Below are positions 25,066 to 34,211 of a stretch of DNA of 64,000 nucleotides, piece after piece (position 1 is the stretch's first letter; each line of letters opens with the position of its first letter). Origin of the DNA: Castellaniella sp049673105 (GTDB taxonomy: Bacteria > Pseudomonadota > Gammaproteobacteria > Burkholderiales > Burkholderiaceae_B); NCBI RefSeq assembly GCF_049673105.1, contig NZ_JBATXG010000001.1, positions 1 through 64,000 on the forward strand, given 5' to 3'. The position numbers and the translations under genes were made by a program. The notes below the pieces were generated by a model that saw only the letters and a list, made by a program, of their open reading frames with translations, was not told the origin of the DNA and did not search any database.

Positions 25066-25839
25066 TCATGGGCGTGGGGTAAAGCTGTGCATGCCTTCAG
25101 CCTGTGTTTCCGTCCAGTGTCTGGCGTCCCGGACCAGTTGCGCATCCAGCCAGCCGCGCAGTGCATTGGACACCCGGAGGGCGGGTGCGGTGCATAGATC
25201 GTCCAGGCTCAGGTCCGCTTCCCGTGCCAGACCCTGATCCAGCAGCCACTGACGCTGCACGCCGGGCAGCACGCCGCCGTTTGCGGGGGGCGTCAGCCAG
25301 CGGCCCTGGGGGTCGCGGACATACACATTGCAGCGGCTACCCTCGGACAAGCGTTCCGATGCGTCACTGAATACCAGATCGAAGCAGTCCGTATGCGCCT
25401 GCAGCCATGCATGGGCGGCGGTGAACCAGGGGCGATGGCTGGTCTTGTGCCGCCGCCAGAAACTATCCGGGAGCTGGGGGTGGGAGGGCGGTGGTGGGCA
25501 GGGTTCGATCCTGTCGCCCAGAATGTCCGCGGCGATGGCCAGGCGGACCGGCACGGGAGTCGGCGGCAGCGGCGCGGCGGTCAGAGAGATCTGGCCATCG
25601 GCTGCCAGCAGCAGGCGCAGGCGCCAAGCCGTCTTCGGGTCGACCGTGGACGAGTCGCTGCTGGCATCCTGGGTGGCGGCGTGGAGGCTGGCCGACACCT
25701 GAGCATCCAGTGCGGTGAGATCCAGGGGGTAGCCTAGGGCGGCGGCAGAGGCCCGCAGCCGCATCCGATGGCCGGGCCAGAGCGCGATCCGGCCCTGTTC
25801 CAGGCGCATGGTCTCAATCAGGGCGGGCGGCGTCGTCAT
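25066..25839 (-). CDS. pabC: aminodeoxychorismate lyase-like class IV aminotransferase (PabC type)
   Basis: A 257-residue PLP enzyme of fold type IV. Downstream of pabB it is best read as 4-amino-4-deoxychorismate lyase, which releases pyruvate to give p-aminobenzoate for folate. KTSHRPWFTAAHAW supplies the likely PLP lysine and FDLVFSDASERLSEGSRCNVYV matches the cofactor-binding SEG-NV region. The ATG at 25839 lies inside the end of pabB (26-nt overlap). Fold-IV enzymes with D-amino-acid or branched-chain activity look similar, so the assignment rests partly on context. Confidence 0.85.
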   Translation of the reverse strand: MTTPPALIETMRLEQGRIALWPGHRMRLRASAAALGYPLDLTALDAQVSASLHAATQDASSDSSTVDPKTAWRLRLLLAADGQISLTAAPLPPTPVPVRLAIAADILGDRIEPCPPPPSHPQLPDSFWRRHKTSHRPWFTAAHAWLQAHTDCFDLVFSDASERLSEGSRCNVYVRDPQGRWLTPPANGGVLPGVQRQWLLDQGLAREADLSLDDLCTAPALRVSNALRGWLDAQLVRDARHWTETQAEGMHSFTPRP

Positions 25840-27031
25840 ACGGGGTCCAGCGGTCCAGGATTCTGGCCTTCCAGAGGCATTCCTGCCATTCCTCATCGGC
25901 CTGGGAATCGAAAACGATACCACCGCCGACGCCGAACTGGGCCTCGCCGTCGCGGATCTCGATGGTCCGGATGGCGACGTTCAGGGAAAAATCCCCGTTG
26001 GGCGCCAGCCAGCCCACGCTGCCGCAATAGATGCCCCGCCGCCGTTTTTCCAGCGCCTGGATGGCCTGCATGGCGGCGATCTTGGGGGCGCCTGTTACCG
26101 ACCCGCAGGGAAACAGGGCATGCAGCACTTGGGAAAACGGGACACCGGGCGCTTCGGCCTGCACGGACGATGTCAGGGTCCAGACGGAAGGGTAGCCTTC
26201 CAGGCTGAAGAGGGCCGGCACGCGCACGGTGCCCGGTGTGGCCAGACGTCCCAGGTCGTTGCGCAGCAGATCGACGATCATCAGGTTTTCGGCACGATTT
26301 TTGTCGCTGCGCAGCAGGGCTTCGCCCGCCTGACGGTCATGGATGGGATCGGGGTGTCGCGGGGCCGTGCCCTTCATGGGGCGGGTCAGCAGGCGGCTGC
26401 CCTGGCGGGCGACGAACAATTCGGGCGAGAGCGACAGCACCCAGCGATCCCCATCGTGCAGGCAGGCCGCCTGGGACACCGGGTGACGAGCGATCAGGTC
26501 CTGGTAAACCTGCGCGGGCGCCAGCGTGGCAGGCCAGCTCAGGTGGAGGGGAATCGTGTAATTCACCTGATAGAAGTCGCCGCGTGCGATGCCGTGGCGG
26601 ATCGACGCGATGGCTTGGGCATGGTCGGCCCGCGATCGGTCGCTGCGCAGCCGCAGCTTCGGCGCGTCGGGCGTCTGGGGCGCGGCGACCGGTGTGTCGC
26701 CGGCGGGTGGCGCGGGGAACTGGGCTGGCTGTCCGCCTGGGTCCCAGCGGCCCTGTTCTTGCGCCTGGGCGTACACCAGCGCGGTCAGCCGGGGCAGAGG
26801 GTCTCGGGTGTACGGGTCAGATCCGCCGGGGCCTGCGTCCAACCACGCGCCCAGCTCGTAATCCAGCAGCAGGGCCACCCAATGCCCGGCCTGGCGGGCG
26901 GCGTCGATGGCGTCCCAGGCCGCTGGCAGGTCGGCCTGGCGGTGGACGGCGATCCGGTCGATCAACTCGTCCAGGCGCAGCGACCAGCCGTTCAGGCGGT
27001 TTTCAAACAGGCACACAGATGCGGTATTCAT
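25814..27031 (-). CDS. pabB: aminodeoxychorismate synthase component I
   Basis: A 405-residue chorismate-binding enzyme that aminates chorismate for folate synthesis. The conserved MKGTAPRH, RAENLMIVDLLRNDLGR and FPCGSVTGAPKIAAM blocks are all present. The ATG at 27031 overlaps the preceding UvrA-like gene by 4 nt, and pabC overlaps its end by 26 nt, so all three genes are probably translated from one transcript. The glutaminase partner PabA is not in the window. Confidence 0.92.
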   Translation of the reverse strand: MNTASVCLFENRLNGWSLRLDELIDRIAVHRQADLPAAWDAIDAARQAGHWVALLLDYELGAWLDAGPGGSDPYTRDPLPRLTALVYAQAQEQGRWDPGGQPAQFPAPPAGDTPVAAPQTPDAPKLRLRSDRSRADHAQAIASIRHGIARGDFYQVNYTIPLHLSWPATLAPAQVYQDLIARHPVSQAACLHDGDRWVLSLSPELFVARQGSRLLTRPMKGTAPRHPDPIHDRQAGEALLRSDKNRAENLMIVDLLRNDLGRLATPGTVRVPALFSLEGYPSVWTLTSSVQAEAPGVPFSQVLHALFPCGSVTGAPKIAAMQAIQALEKRRRGIYCGSVGWLAPNGDFSLNVAIRTIEIRDGEAQFGVGGGIVFDSQADEEWQECLWKARILDRWTPYDDAARPD

Positions 27032-30000
27032 GCAGAAGCGTGCGTCCTCTGCAGGAATTCCGCCAGGATGCGGCCCGTGTGGGTGTGGGTGTGCGTTGCG
27101 CATAGCTGTTCGGGGCTGCCTTGGGCGACGACCTGGCCGCCCTGGTCGCCGCCTTCCGGCCCCAGATCGATGATCCAGTCGGCTTCCGCCATGACGTCCA
27201 GATTGTGTTCGATGACCACCACCGTATGGCCGGCAGCAACCAGCCGATGCAGTACGCCAAGCAGCTTTTCCACGTCGGCAGTGGACAGGCCCACGGTGGG
27301 TTCGTCCAGCACATAGAGCGTGTGCGGCGCGCGCGACGCCCGACCGGTGCGCAGCACGCCTTCGTCCAGATGGGCCTTGGTCAGTTCCGTGACCAGCTTG
27401 ATGCGCTGGGCCTCGCCGCCCGACAAGGTGGGGGAAGGCTGACCCAAGGTCAGATAACCCAGACCCACATCCTGCATGAGTTGCAGGGCGCGGGCGATCT
27501 TGCGGTGCGCGGCGAAATGGCCGACGGCGTCGTCGACTTCCATGCGCAGCACGTCACCGGCGCTGCGACCGTTCCATTGCACGCCCAGGGTTTCCTGGTT
27601 GAAACGCGCTCCGCGGCAGGCCTCGCAAGGCACTTTGACGTCCGGCAGAAAGCTCATTTCGATGGTGCGCATGCCCTGGCCTTCGCATTCGGGGCAGCGG
27701 CCGTCGCCGGTATTGAAGGAGAAACGTGATCCCGTCCAGCCGCGCAGCCGCGATTCACGGGTGCTGGCGTACAGTTTGCGGATGTCGTCCCAGAAGCCGA
27801 CATAGGTGGCCGGGCAGGACCGGGGGGTCTTGCCGATCGGCGTCTGGTCGACTTCCAGCACCCGGTCGATGGCTTCCCAGCCGCGGATGTCCCGGCAGCC
27901 TTGCCAGGGAACGGACAGGCGGCTGTTGACCCGGCGGCTGAGATTGTCCAGCAGCACCTCGCGGGCCAGCGTGGATTTGCCGGAGCCCGACACGCCGGTG
28001 ACCACCGTGAGGCGGCCCAGCGGCACCCGCGCCCGCGCCTGGCGCAGATTGTGCAGCGCGGCGTCGATGATCTCGATGGCCGGGGTCTGGGCATCCACTG
28101 CGCGCCTGCCGTTCATGGGGTGGATAAGCGGTTCGCGCAGGTAGCGGCCCGTCAGGGATGCGGGGTTGTTGGCGATGTCGGCGACCGTGCCTTGGGCTAC
28201 CACCATGCCGCCGCGCGTCCCGGCGCCGGGTCCGATGTCGATGACGTGTTCGGCGCGGCGGATGGTGTCCTCGTCGTGCTCGACGACGACCAGCGTGTTG
28301 CCATTGCCTTCCAGGCGGCTCAGGGCGTCCAGCAGGATACGATTGTCACGCGGATGCAGGCCGATGGTGGGTTCGTCCAGCACATAGCAGACGCCTTGCA
28401 GGTTCGAACCCAGCTGAGCGGCCAAACGGATGCGCTGGGCCTCGCCGCCCGACAGCGTGGGGGCGGCTCGGTCCAGGGCCAGGTAGCCCAGCCCCACATC
28501 CATCATGAAGTTCAGACGACCGCGGATTTCCGCCAGGATATCGCGGGCGATCTCGGCCTCTCGCCCCTGGGTGCCCAGCCCCAGGAAGAAGCGCTGGGCG
28601 TCGCTGACAGGCAATGAGGCCAATTCGGCGATGGACCGCTCGTGCCAGCGGAAAGCCAGCGCCACGCGATTCAGACGCTGGCCGTGGCATTGCGGGCAGA
28701 CCGATAGGGCGTCGTCCGGGCTGCTTTCCAGCCAGCCGGCTTCTTCGCCCGTCTGTTCTTCCGTGAATCCCGCCAAGGACTGCCCGGTGCCGAAACAGCT
28801 GGTGCACCAGCCGTGGCGCGAGTTATAGGAAAACAGGCGCGGATCGGGTTCGGGAAAGCTGGTGCCGCAGTTCGGGCAGGCGCGCTTGATCGAAAAAGTC
28901 AGCAGCAGCGGATCGGGGGCCAGTCCCCCGGCACGGCGGGCTTCAAGCGTGGCGGGGCCCGCGGCGGTCAAGCCGGTCAGGACGCGGAAGCTGCCGTGGC
29001 CCAGCGCCAGCGCGGCCCGCACTGCGTCGCGCAGCCCGGCTTCATCCCGCGCATCGACGATCAGGTCGCGCACCGGCAGTTCGATGGTGTGTTCCTGGTA
29101 GCGGTCCAGGCGCGGCCAGGGTGCGACCGGAATGAATTCGCCATCCACCCGCAGATGGGTATGGCCATGCGAGGCCGCCCATTTGGCCAGATCCGTGTAA
29201 TAGCCTTTGCGGGCTACGACCAGCGGAGCCAGCAGCCCGATGTGGTCGCCGGTATGGTCGCGCAGCAGTTGGGCGACGATCTGTTCCGGCGTCTGGGGGG
29301 CCACCGGCACCTGGCAGTCCGGACACATCTGCGTGCCCAGGCGCACGTACAGCAGACGCAGGAAGTGGTGGATTTCCGTCATGGTCGCCACGGTGGACTT
29401 GCGTCCCCCCCGGCTGGTGCGCTGTTCGATGGCCACGGTCGGCGGAATGCCATAGATGGCGTCGACGTCGGGTTTGCCGGCGGGCTGCACGATGGCGCGC
29501 GCGTAGGCGTTCAGGGATTCCAGATAGCGGCGCTGCCCTTCGTTGAACAGGATGTCGAAGGCCAGCGTGGATTTGCCCGAGCCGGACACGCCAGTGACGA
29601 CGGTGAAGGTATCGCGCGGAATATGGACCTCGATGCCCTTCAGATTGTGTTCGCGGGCATTGACGATGTGGATGTCGGCGCTGGCGGATGCCGAAGGCGA
29701 CCGTGGCGTGGGTTCTTGCAGCATCAGCGCGGGGCTGTCGAGCTGGCGGGCATAGTTGGCCAGGGCCTGGCCGGTGTGGGATGCGGGGTGTTGCATCAGC
29801 TGGTCGGGCGAGCCCTGCGCCATGATGCGGCCCCCCTGGTCGCCGCCTTCCGGCCCCAGGTCGATGATCCAGTCGGCGGCGCGGATCACGTCCAGATTGT
29901 GTTCGATGATCAGCAGGGAATGGCCGGCTGCCAGCAGTTTGCGAAACGCCCGCATCAGCCGGGCGATGTCGTCGTAATGCAGGCCGGTGGTGGGCTCGTC

Positions 30001-32730
30001 GAACAGCAGCAGGCTGCCTTTCAGCATGCCTTGGGGCGCGCGGGATTTGGCCGCCGTCGCCAGATGGCCGGCCAATTTCAGGCGCTGGGCTTCGCCGCCC
30101 GACAGGGTGGGCACGGGTTGTCCCAGGCGCACGTATTCCAGGCCCACGTCGGCCAGCGGCGCTAGGCCCCATTGCACGTCGCGCAGGCCCTTGAAGAATT
30201 CCAGAGCCTCGCTGACCGTCATGTCCAGGACTTCGTCGATGGACGCCGTGCGGCCCAGATGTTCGATACGGGCTTCCAGGATCTGTGGGCGGAAGCGTTT
30301 GCCGTTGCAGTCCGGACAGCGCAGGTAGACGTCCGACAGGAACTGCATTTCAACGTGTTCGAAGCCGGTGCCGCCGCAGCCGGGGCAGCGTCCGTCGCCG
30401 GTGTTGAAGCTGAACGTGCCGGCCGTGTAGCCGCGTTCCTGAGCCAGATCCGTGGCGGCGAACAGTTTGCGGATGGCGTCAAAGGCGCCGACATAGCTGG
30501 CCGGGTTGGACCGCGCCGTCTTGCCGATGGGGGTCTGATCCACCAGCACCACGTCGGCGATCTGCTCGGCGCCCAGCAGGGCGTCGAATTCGCCGGGAGC
30601 TTCGGTGGGGCGCCCCAGGCGTTTGAGCAGGGCGGGATACAGCACGTCCTGCACCAGCGTGGATTTGCCCGATCCCGACACGCCGGTCAGGCAGGTCAGC
30701 CGGCCCAGGGGCAGGGAGAAATCGATGTTCTGCAGATTGTTGGCCCGCACGCCTTGCAGCAGCAGGCGCGGTGTTTTATCGGCTACCGGCATGGGGCGCG
30801 GGGCTTCGATCCGTTCGCGTCCGCCGAAATAGCGGCCGGTCAGCGTATCGGCTGCAGCCAGTTCGGCGGGGGTGCCGTCGAAGACGATATTCCCACCGCG
30901 TTCGCCCGGGCCGGGGCCGATGTCCAGGATGCGGTCAGCCGCCACCATGACCTGCGGGTCGTGTTCCACCACCACCAGGGTGTTGCCGTGGTTGCGCAGG
31001 CGTTGCATGACTTGCACGATGCGATGGATGTCGCGGGGGTGCAGGCCGATGGAAGGCTCATCCAGCACGAACAGGGTATTGACCAGCGACGTACCCAGGG
31101 CCGTTGTCAGGTTGATGCGCTGGACTTCGCCGCCCGACAGGGTGCGGCTCTGGCGGTCCAGCGACAGATAGCCCAGGCCCACATCGCATAAAAAGCGCAG
31201 CCGGGTGCGGACCTCGTCCAGCAACTCGGTCAAGGCGCCGTCCAGCGCCTGGCCCAGTTCGATATGCTCGAACCAGTCGCGTACGCGTTCGATGGGCAGG
31301 CGCATCAGGTCGTGCAGGCCCAGACCCGGCAGGCCGGCCAGTTGGGCGGCGGTCCAGCGCGCGTGCGCCGGCTTGAAGCGCGGGTAGCCGGGGATGTCTT
31401 CCGTGCTGCGCCCCAGGCGCCACAAGGTGGCGTCGGCCTTCAGCCGGGCGCCCAGGCAGACCGGGCAGGGCGTGTAGCTGCGGTATTTGGACAAGAGCAC
31501 GCGCACGTGCATGCGATAGGCTTTGGTTTCCAGCCAGTCGAAGAAACGCTGGATGCCGTACCACTGGTGTTTCCAGGCCGACGGCCCGCCCTTCCAGTCG
31601 GGCGCGCCGTGGATCACCCAGGTTTTTTCCGCCGCCGTCAGATCGCGCCAGGGAGTATCCAGGCGGATGCCGATCTTGCCGGCGTAGTGCTCCATTTCCT
31701 GCTGGCATTCCTTATAGCTGGCGGTCTGCCAGGGCTTGACCGCGCCCTCGCGCAGGCTGCGCGTTTCGTCTGGTACGACCAGCCCGTAGTCGATGCCCAT
31801 GACCCGCCCGAAGCCTTTGCAGGCCTCGCAGGCGCCCAGGGGGGAATTGAACGAGAAGGTGCTGGGCAGCGGAGTGCTGTATTCGATGTCGCACTGCGCG
31901 CAGTGCAGGCCGGCGCTGAAACGCCAGGCTTCTTCGTGGTCGTCGAACAGAGCGTAGACCGTCAGCCGGCCATTGCCCTGGTGCAGGGCGGTTTCCAGCG
32001 CCTCGTCGATCCGGGCGGCTTCGGCATTGCCCAGCCGGAAGCGGTCCTGGATGACGTGCAGGCGGCGCGAGGGGGCGGCCGCCTTGCCTTTGGCCGCACG
32101 GGCGGTTTTTTTGGCTGGAGCCGCGTCGGATGCGGTGGCTTCCGTCTGACTGTCAACCGTCGGTCCGGGCGCGCCGTCCGCCGGTTCGTGCACGCGCGTG
32201 TAGCCCTGTTGTTCGAGAAAACCGCGGACCTCGTCCTCGGTGAAATTGCCCGGCACGGTGATGGGGAAGGTGACCACCAGTCGCGGGTCGGCGGCGGCGC
32301 ACAGCGCGTCCAGCTGTCGCCGGATGCTGGACGGGTTGTCGCGCAGCACTGGACGGGCGCAGCCGGCGCAATGTAGATGGCCGGCGCGTGCGTACAGCAG
32401 CTTCAGGTGGTCGTTCAGTTCCGTCATGGTGCCCACCGTGCTGCGCGAATTGCGCACCGGGTTCACCTGGTCAATGGCGATGGCGGGCAGAATGCCTTCG
32501 ATGCGATCCACCTGGGGCTTGTCCATGCGGTCCAGGAACTGGCGGGCATAGGGCGAAAATGTCTCGACATAGCGGCGTTGGCCCTCGGCATACAAGGTGT
32601 CGAAAGCCAGCGATGATTTGCCCGAACCGGACACGCCCGTGATCACCAGCAGTTCGCCGGTGCGGATCGTGACATCCAGGTTCTTCAGGTTGTTCTGGCG
32701 GGCGCCGAAAATGCGGATGGGTGCGTTCAT
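27028..32730 (-). CDS. double-length UvrA-like protein (fused tandem UvrA)
   Basis: A 1900-residue protein made of two complete UvrA-like halves, about 1-1005 and 1015-1900. Four ATPase sites are visible: Walker A GVSGSGKS at 32-39, 683-690, 1047-1054 and one in the last quarter, with matching LSGGE(V/A)QR signatures (531-538, 876-883 and two in the second half). Zinc-finger cysteine pairs occur in both halves (e.g. 277/280 with 301/304, 782/785 with 805/808). A low-complexity Ala/Lys stretch lies at about 185-222. Normal UvrA has about 940 residues and dimerises; this looks like a covalent dimer. It may be a paralogue beside a standard UvrA elsewhere. The first gene of a pabB-pabC transcript. 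Confidence 0.9.
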   Translation of the reverse strand: MNAPIRIFGARQNNLKNLDVTIRTGELLVITGVSGSGKSSLAFDTLYAEGQRRYVETFSPYARQFLDRMDKPQVDRIEGILPAIAIDQVNPVRNSRSTVGTMTELNDHLKLLYARAGHLHCAGCARPVLRDNPSSIRRQLDALCAAADPRLVVTFPITVPGNFTEDEVRGFLEQQGYTRVHEPADGAPGPTVDSQTEATASDAAPAKKTARAAKGKAAAPSRRLHVIQDRFRLGNAEAARIDEALETALHQGNGRLTVYALFDDHEEAWRFSAGLHCAQCDIEYSTPLPSTFSFNSPLGACEACKGFGRVMGIDYGLVVPDETRSLREGAVKPWQTASYKECQQEMEHYAGKIGIRLDTPWRDLTAAEKTWVIHGAPDWKGGPSAWKHQWYGIQRFFDWLETKAYRMHVRVLLSKYRSYTPCPVCLGARLKADATLWRLGRSTEDIPGYPRFKPAHARWTAAQLAGLPGLGLHDLMRLPIERVRDWFEHIELGQALDGALTELLDEVRTRLRFLCDVGLGYLSLDRQSRTLSGGEVQRINLTTALGTSLVNTLFVLDEPSIGLHPRDIHRIVQVMQRLRNHGNTLVVVEHDPQVMVAADRILDIGPGPGERGGNIVFDGTPAELAAADTLTGRYFGGRERIEAPRPMPVADKTPRLLLQGVRANNLQNIDFSLPLGRLTCLTGVSGSGKSTLVQDVLYPALLKRLGRPTEAPGEFDALLGAEQIADVVLVDQTPIGKTARSNPASYVGAFDAIRKLFAATDLAQERGYTAGTFSFNTGDGRCPGCGGTGFEHVEMQFLSDVYLRCPDCNGKRFRPQILEARIEHLGRTASIDEVLDMTVSEALEFFKGLRDVQWGLAPLADVGLEYVRLGQPVPTLSGGEAQRLKLAGHLATAAKSRAPQGMLKGSLLLFDEPTTGLHYDDIARLMRAFRKLLAAGHSLLIIEHNLDVIRAADWIIDLGPEGGDQGGRIMAQGSPDQLMQHPASHTGQALANYARQLDSPALMLQEPTPRSPSASASADIHIVNAREHNLKGIEVHIPRDTFTVVTGVSGSGKSTLAFDILFNEGQRRYLESLNAYARAIVQPAGKPDVDAIYGIPPTVAIEQRTSRGGRKSTVATMTEIHHFLRLLYVRLGTQMCPDCQVPVAPQTPEQIVAQLLRDHTGDHIGLLAPLVVARKGYYTDLAKWAASHGHTHLRVDGEFIPVAPWPRLDRYQEHTIELPVRDLIVDARDEAGLRDAVRAALALGHGSFRVLTGLTAAGPATLEARRAGGLAPDPLLLTFSIKRACPNCGTSFPEPDPRLFSYNSRHGWCTSCFGTGQSLAGFTEEQTGEEAGWLESSPDDALSVCPQCHGQRLNRVALAFRWHERSIAELASLPVSDAQRFFLGLGTQGREAEIARDILAEIRGRLNFMMDVGLGYLALDRAAPTLSGGEAQRIRLAAQLGSNLQGVCYVLDEPTIGLHPRDNRILLDALSRLEGNGNTLVVVEHDEDTIRRAEHVIDIGPGAGTRGGMVVAQGTVADIANNPASLTGRYLREPLIHPMNGRRAVDAQTPAIEIIDAALHNLRQARARVPLGRLTVVTGVSGSGKSTLAREVLLDNLSRRVNSRLSVPWQGCRDIRGWEAIDRVLEVDQTPIGKTPRSCPATYVGFWDDIRKLYASTRESRLRGWTGSRFSFNTGDGRCPECEGQGMRTIEMSFLPDVKVPCEACRGARFNQETLGVQWNGRSAGDVLRMEVDDAVGHFAAHRKIARALQLMQDVGLGYLTLGQPSPTLSGGEAQRIKLVTELTKAHLDEGVLRTGRASRAPHTLYVLDEPTVGLSTADVEKLLGVLHRLVAAGHTVVVIEHNLDVMAEADWIIDLGPEGGDQGGQVVAQGSPEQLCATHTHTHTGRILAEFLQRTHASA

Positions 32731-32897
32731 GGCGCCATCATAATCCCCGCTTGGCCCGGATGGTGGCAGTGGGCCGGCGAGCGCTCAGGCGATCGGCGGC
32801 CCTGCAGCGGCGGGTTCTTTTTTGCCTGCTTTGGCAACAAGGCGGATGCATGTGTTACCAGACCGGGCTGCGTGTCGGGATGGTAGATGGGGATATT

Positions 32898-32906
32898 TGC
32901 TAAAAT
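32898..32906 (+). promoter_or_regulatory. extended -10 promoter for the 42-aa gene
   Basis: TGCTAAAAT forms an extended -10 element (TGn followed by TAAAAT at 32901-32906). No good -35 hexamer is seen, as is common for extended -10 promoters. It predicts a start about 39 nt before the small gene. Confidence 0.5.
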
Positions 32907-32951
32907 GGCGTGTTTTGCATACCAAGCCCGCCTTACACCCAGGAGATTCTC

Positions 32952-33080
32952 ATGGCAGAAATCAAACGCACGCGCCGCAACACGCTCGAACGTCGTTGCC
33001 TTGGCAAAGCGTTCAAGCGTCTTTTCGTGCGCGCCCCCAAGGGCGTCTTCAAGATGCTGGAAAAGGTCAAGCGCGTCTAA
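32952..33080 (+). CDS. 42-residue highly basic protein, unknown function
   Basis: A short gene of 43 codons preceded by AGGAGA (32941-32946) with good spacing and by an extended -10 element, and followed within 50 nt by a strong terminator, so it is a self-contained unit. The product starts MAEIKRTRRN and ends MLEKVKRV; about a third of its residues are Arg or Lys, with a single Cys at 16, and it has no membrane segment. The basic composition suggests binding to RNA, DNA or the ribosome, which is inference. I do not recognise a family. Confidence 0.7.
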   Translation: MAEIKRTRRNTLERRCLGKAFKRLFVRAPKGVFKMLEKVKRV

Positions 33081-33127
33081 TTCGCGCCAAGCCCGCCGTA
33101 TTGTTTGCATACAATTCGGTATCGGGG

Positions 33128-33161
33128 AAACCACGGACACCATCGTCCGTGGTTTTTTTTT
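33128..33161 (+). terminator. Rho-independent terminator of the 42-aa gene
   Basis: AAACCACGGAC (33128-33138) pairs with 33145-33155 across a 6-nt loop; the T run covers 33153-33161. It lies 48 nt after the small gene's stop and ahead of the glycosyltransferase start. Confidence 0.93.
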
Positions 33162-33203
33162 GCCGCTATCATGGGGCCGAGAAAACAAGAGGAGTCCACC
33201 GGC

Positions 33204-34169
33204 ATGGTTTGCTGGCGTCATTTGTTTTCCGTCATTACCCCCACGTTCAATCGGGCTCATACGCTGGAACGCGTCTATCGATCGTTGCAGGAACAGTCGT
33301 TCCAGGATTTTGAATGGGTGGTGGTGGATGACGGGTCTACCGACGATACCCACACCTTGGTGCAGGGGTGGCAACAGGAAGCCAGTTTCCCGATCCGTTA
33401 CGTCTGGCAACCCAATCAACATAAAAAAACAGCTTTCAATCACGGTGTGCGCGAGGCGCGGGGCGAATGGCTGGTGGCGATCGACAGCGACGACGAACTC
33501 GACCCCAACGCGCTGTACCAGATGGCGCAGGTCTGGGATCAGGTGCCGCCGGCGCTTCGCGGTCGGTATGTGGCGATCACCGGGCTGTGCGCCCGGCCCG
33601 ATGGCAAGGTCGTGGGCGATATGTATCCCCAGGATGTCATGGACATCACCTCGCTGGACATGACGTTCCGCTATCACGTGCGCGGCGAGAAATTCGGCTG
33701 TTTGCGCACTGACGTTTTGCGTCAGTTCCCCTTTCCTGAAGACATTCCGGGTTTCGTGCCCGAAAGCCTGGTGTGGCGGGCCATCGCCCGCGCGGGCTAC
33801 CTGACGCGCTTCGTCAATCAGGTGTTCCGGGTGTACCACGACAGCGAGGATGGCCTGTCACATCAGCGGCGGGCCGCCGACAGCAGCCGCCATGCCCTGG
33901 GCCTGTGGCTGTTGTCCTACGATACGGTGGAATGCTGTCTGCCCTGGCTGCGTTATCAGCCGGCGTTCTTTCTGGCGGCGGCGGTGCGATATACGCGGTT
34001 TGCCCTGCATCTGCGCGCCCGCCGCGTGGCGCGCCCGCAAGGGCGGCGCCTGACGCGCCCGCTGGCGCGGCTGCTGGTGATCGCCATGTGGCCGGTCGGC
34101 GTGGCGCTGTATGCGCGCGACCGGGTGCGCGAAGCCTCCGCTCGCAGCAAGCATTCCGTGGCAGCCTGA
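33204..34169 (+). CDS. family 2 glycosyltransferase
   Basis: A 321-residue GT-A fold enzyme. The N-terminal FSVITPTFNRAHTLERVYRSL, VVVDDGSTDDT and the metal-binding IDSDDEL motif are typical of GT2 enzymes that transfer sugars from nucleotide donors to surface glycans. The start at 33204 follows GAGGAG; the open frame reaches further upstream through the terminator and is not real there. The C-terminal third is Arg-rich with a hydrophobic stretch near 290-305, suggesting membrane association. It stands alone, so the acceptor is unknown. Confidence 0.87.
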   Translation: MVCWRHLFSVITPTFNRAHTLERVYRSLQEQSFQDFEWVVVDDGSTDDTHTLVQGWQQEASFPIRYVWQPNQHKKTAFNHGVREARGEWLVAIDSDDELDPNALYQMAQVWDQVPPALRGRYVAITGLCARPDGKVVGDMYPQDVMDITSLDMTFRYHVRGEKFGCLRTDVLRQFPFPEDIPGFVPESLVWRAIARAGYLTRFVNQVFRVYHDSEDGLSHQRRAADSSRHALGLWLLSYDTVECCLPWLRYQPAFFLAAAVRYTRFALHLRARRVARPQGRRLTRPLARLLVIAMWPVGVALYARDRVREASARSKHSVAA

Positions 34170-34211
34170 CCTGCGGGTCAGGCGCCAAGACATCGATTGC
34201 AGCGTGCCGCG

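Noticed and set aside
27028..27110. His-Thr repeat near the UvrA-like C-terminus (THTHTHTG)
   Set aside because: A short GT-rich codon repeat; probably a slippage tract without functional meaning.
28401..28411. GGTTCGAACCC, resembling a tRNA T-arm
   Set aside because: It lies inside the UvrA-like coding frame with no acceptor or anticodon stems around it.
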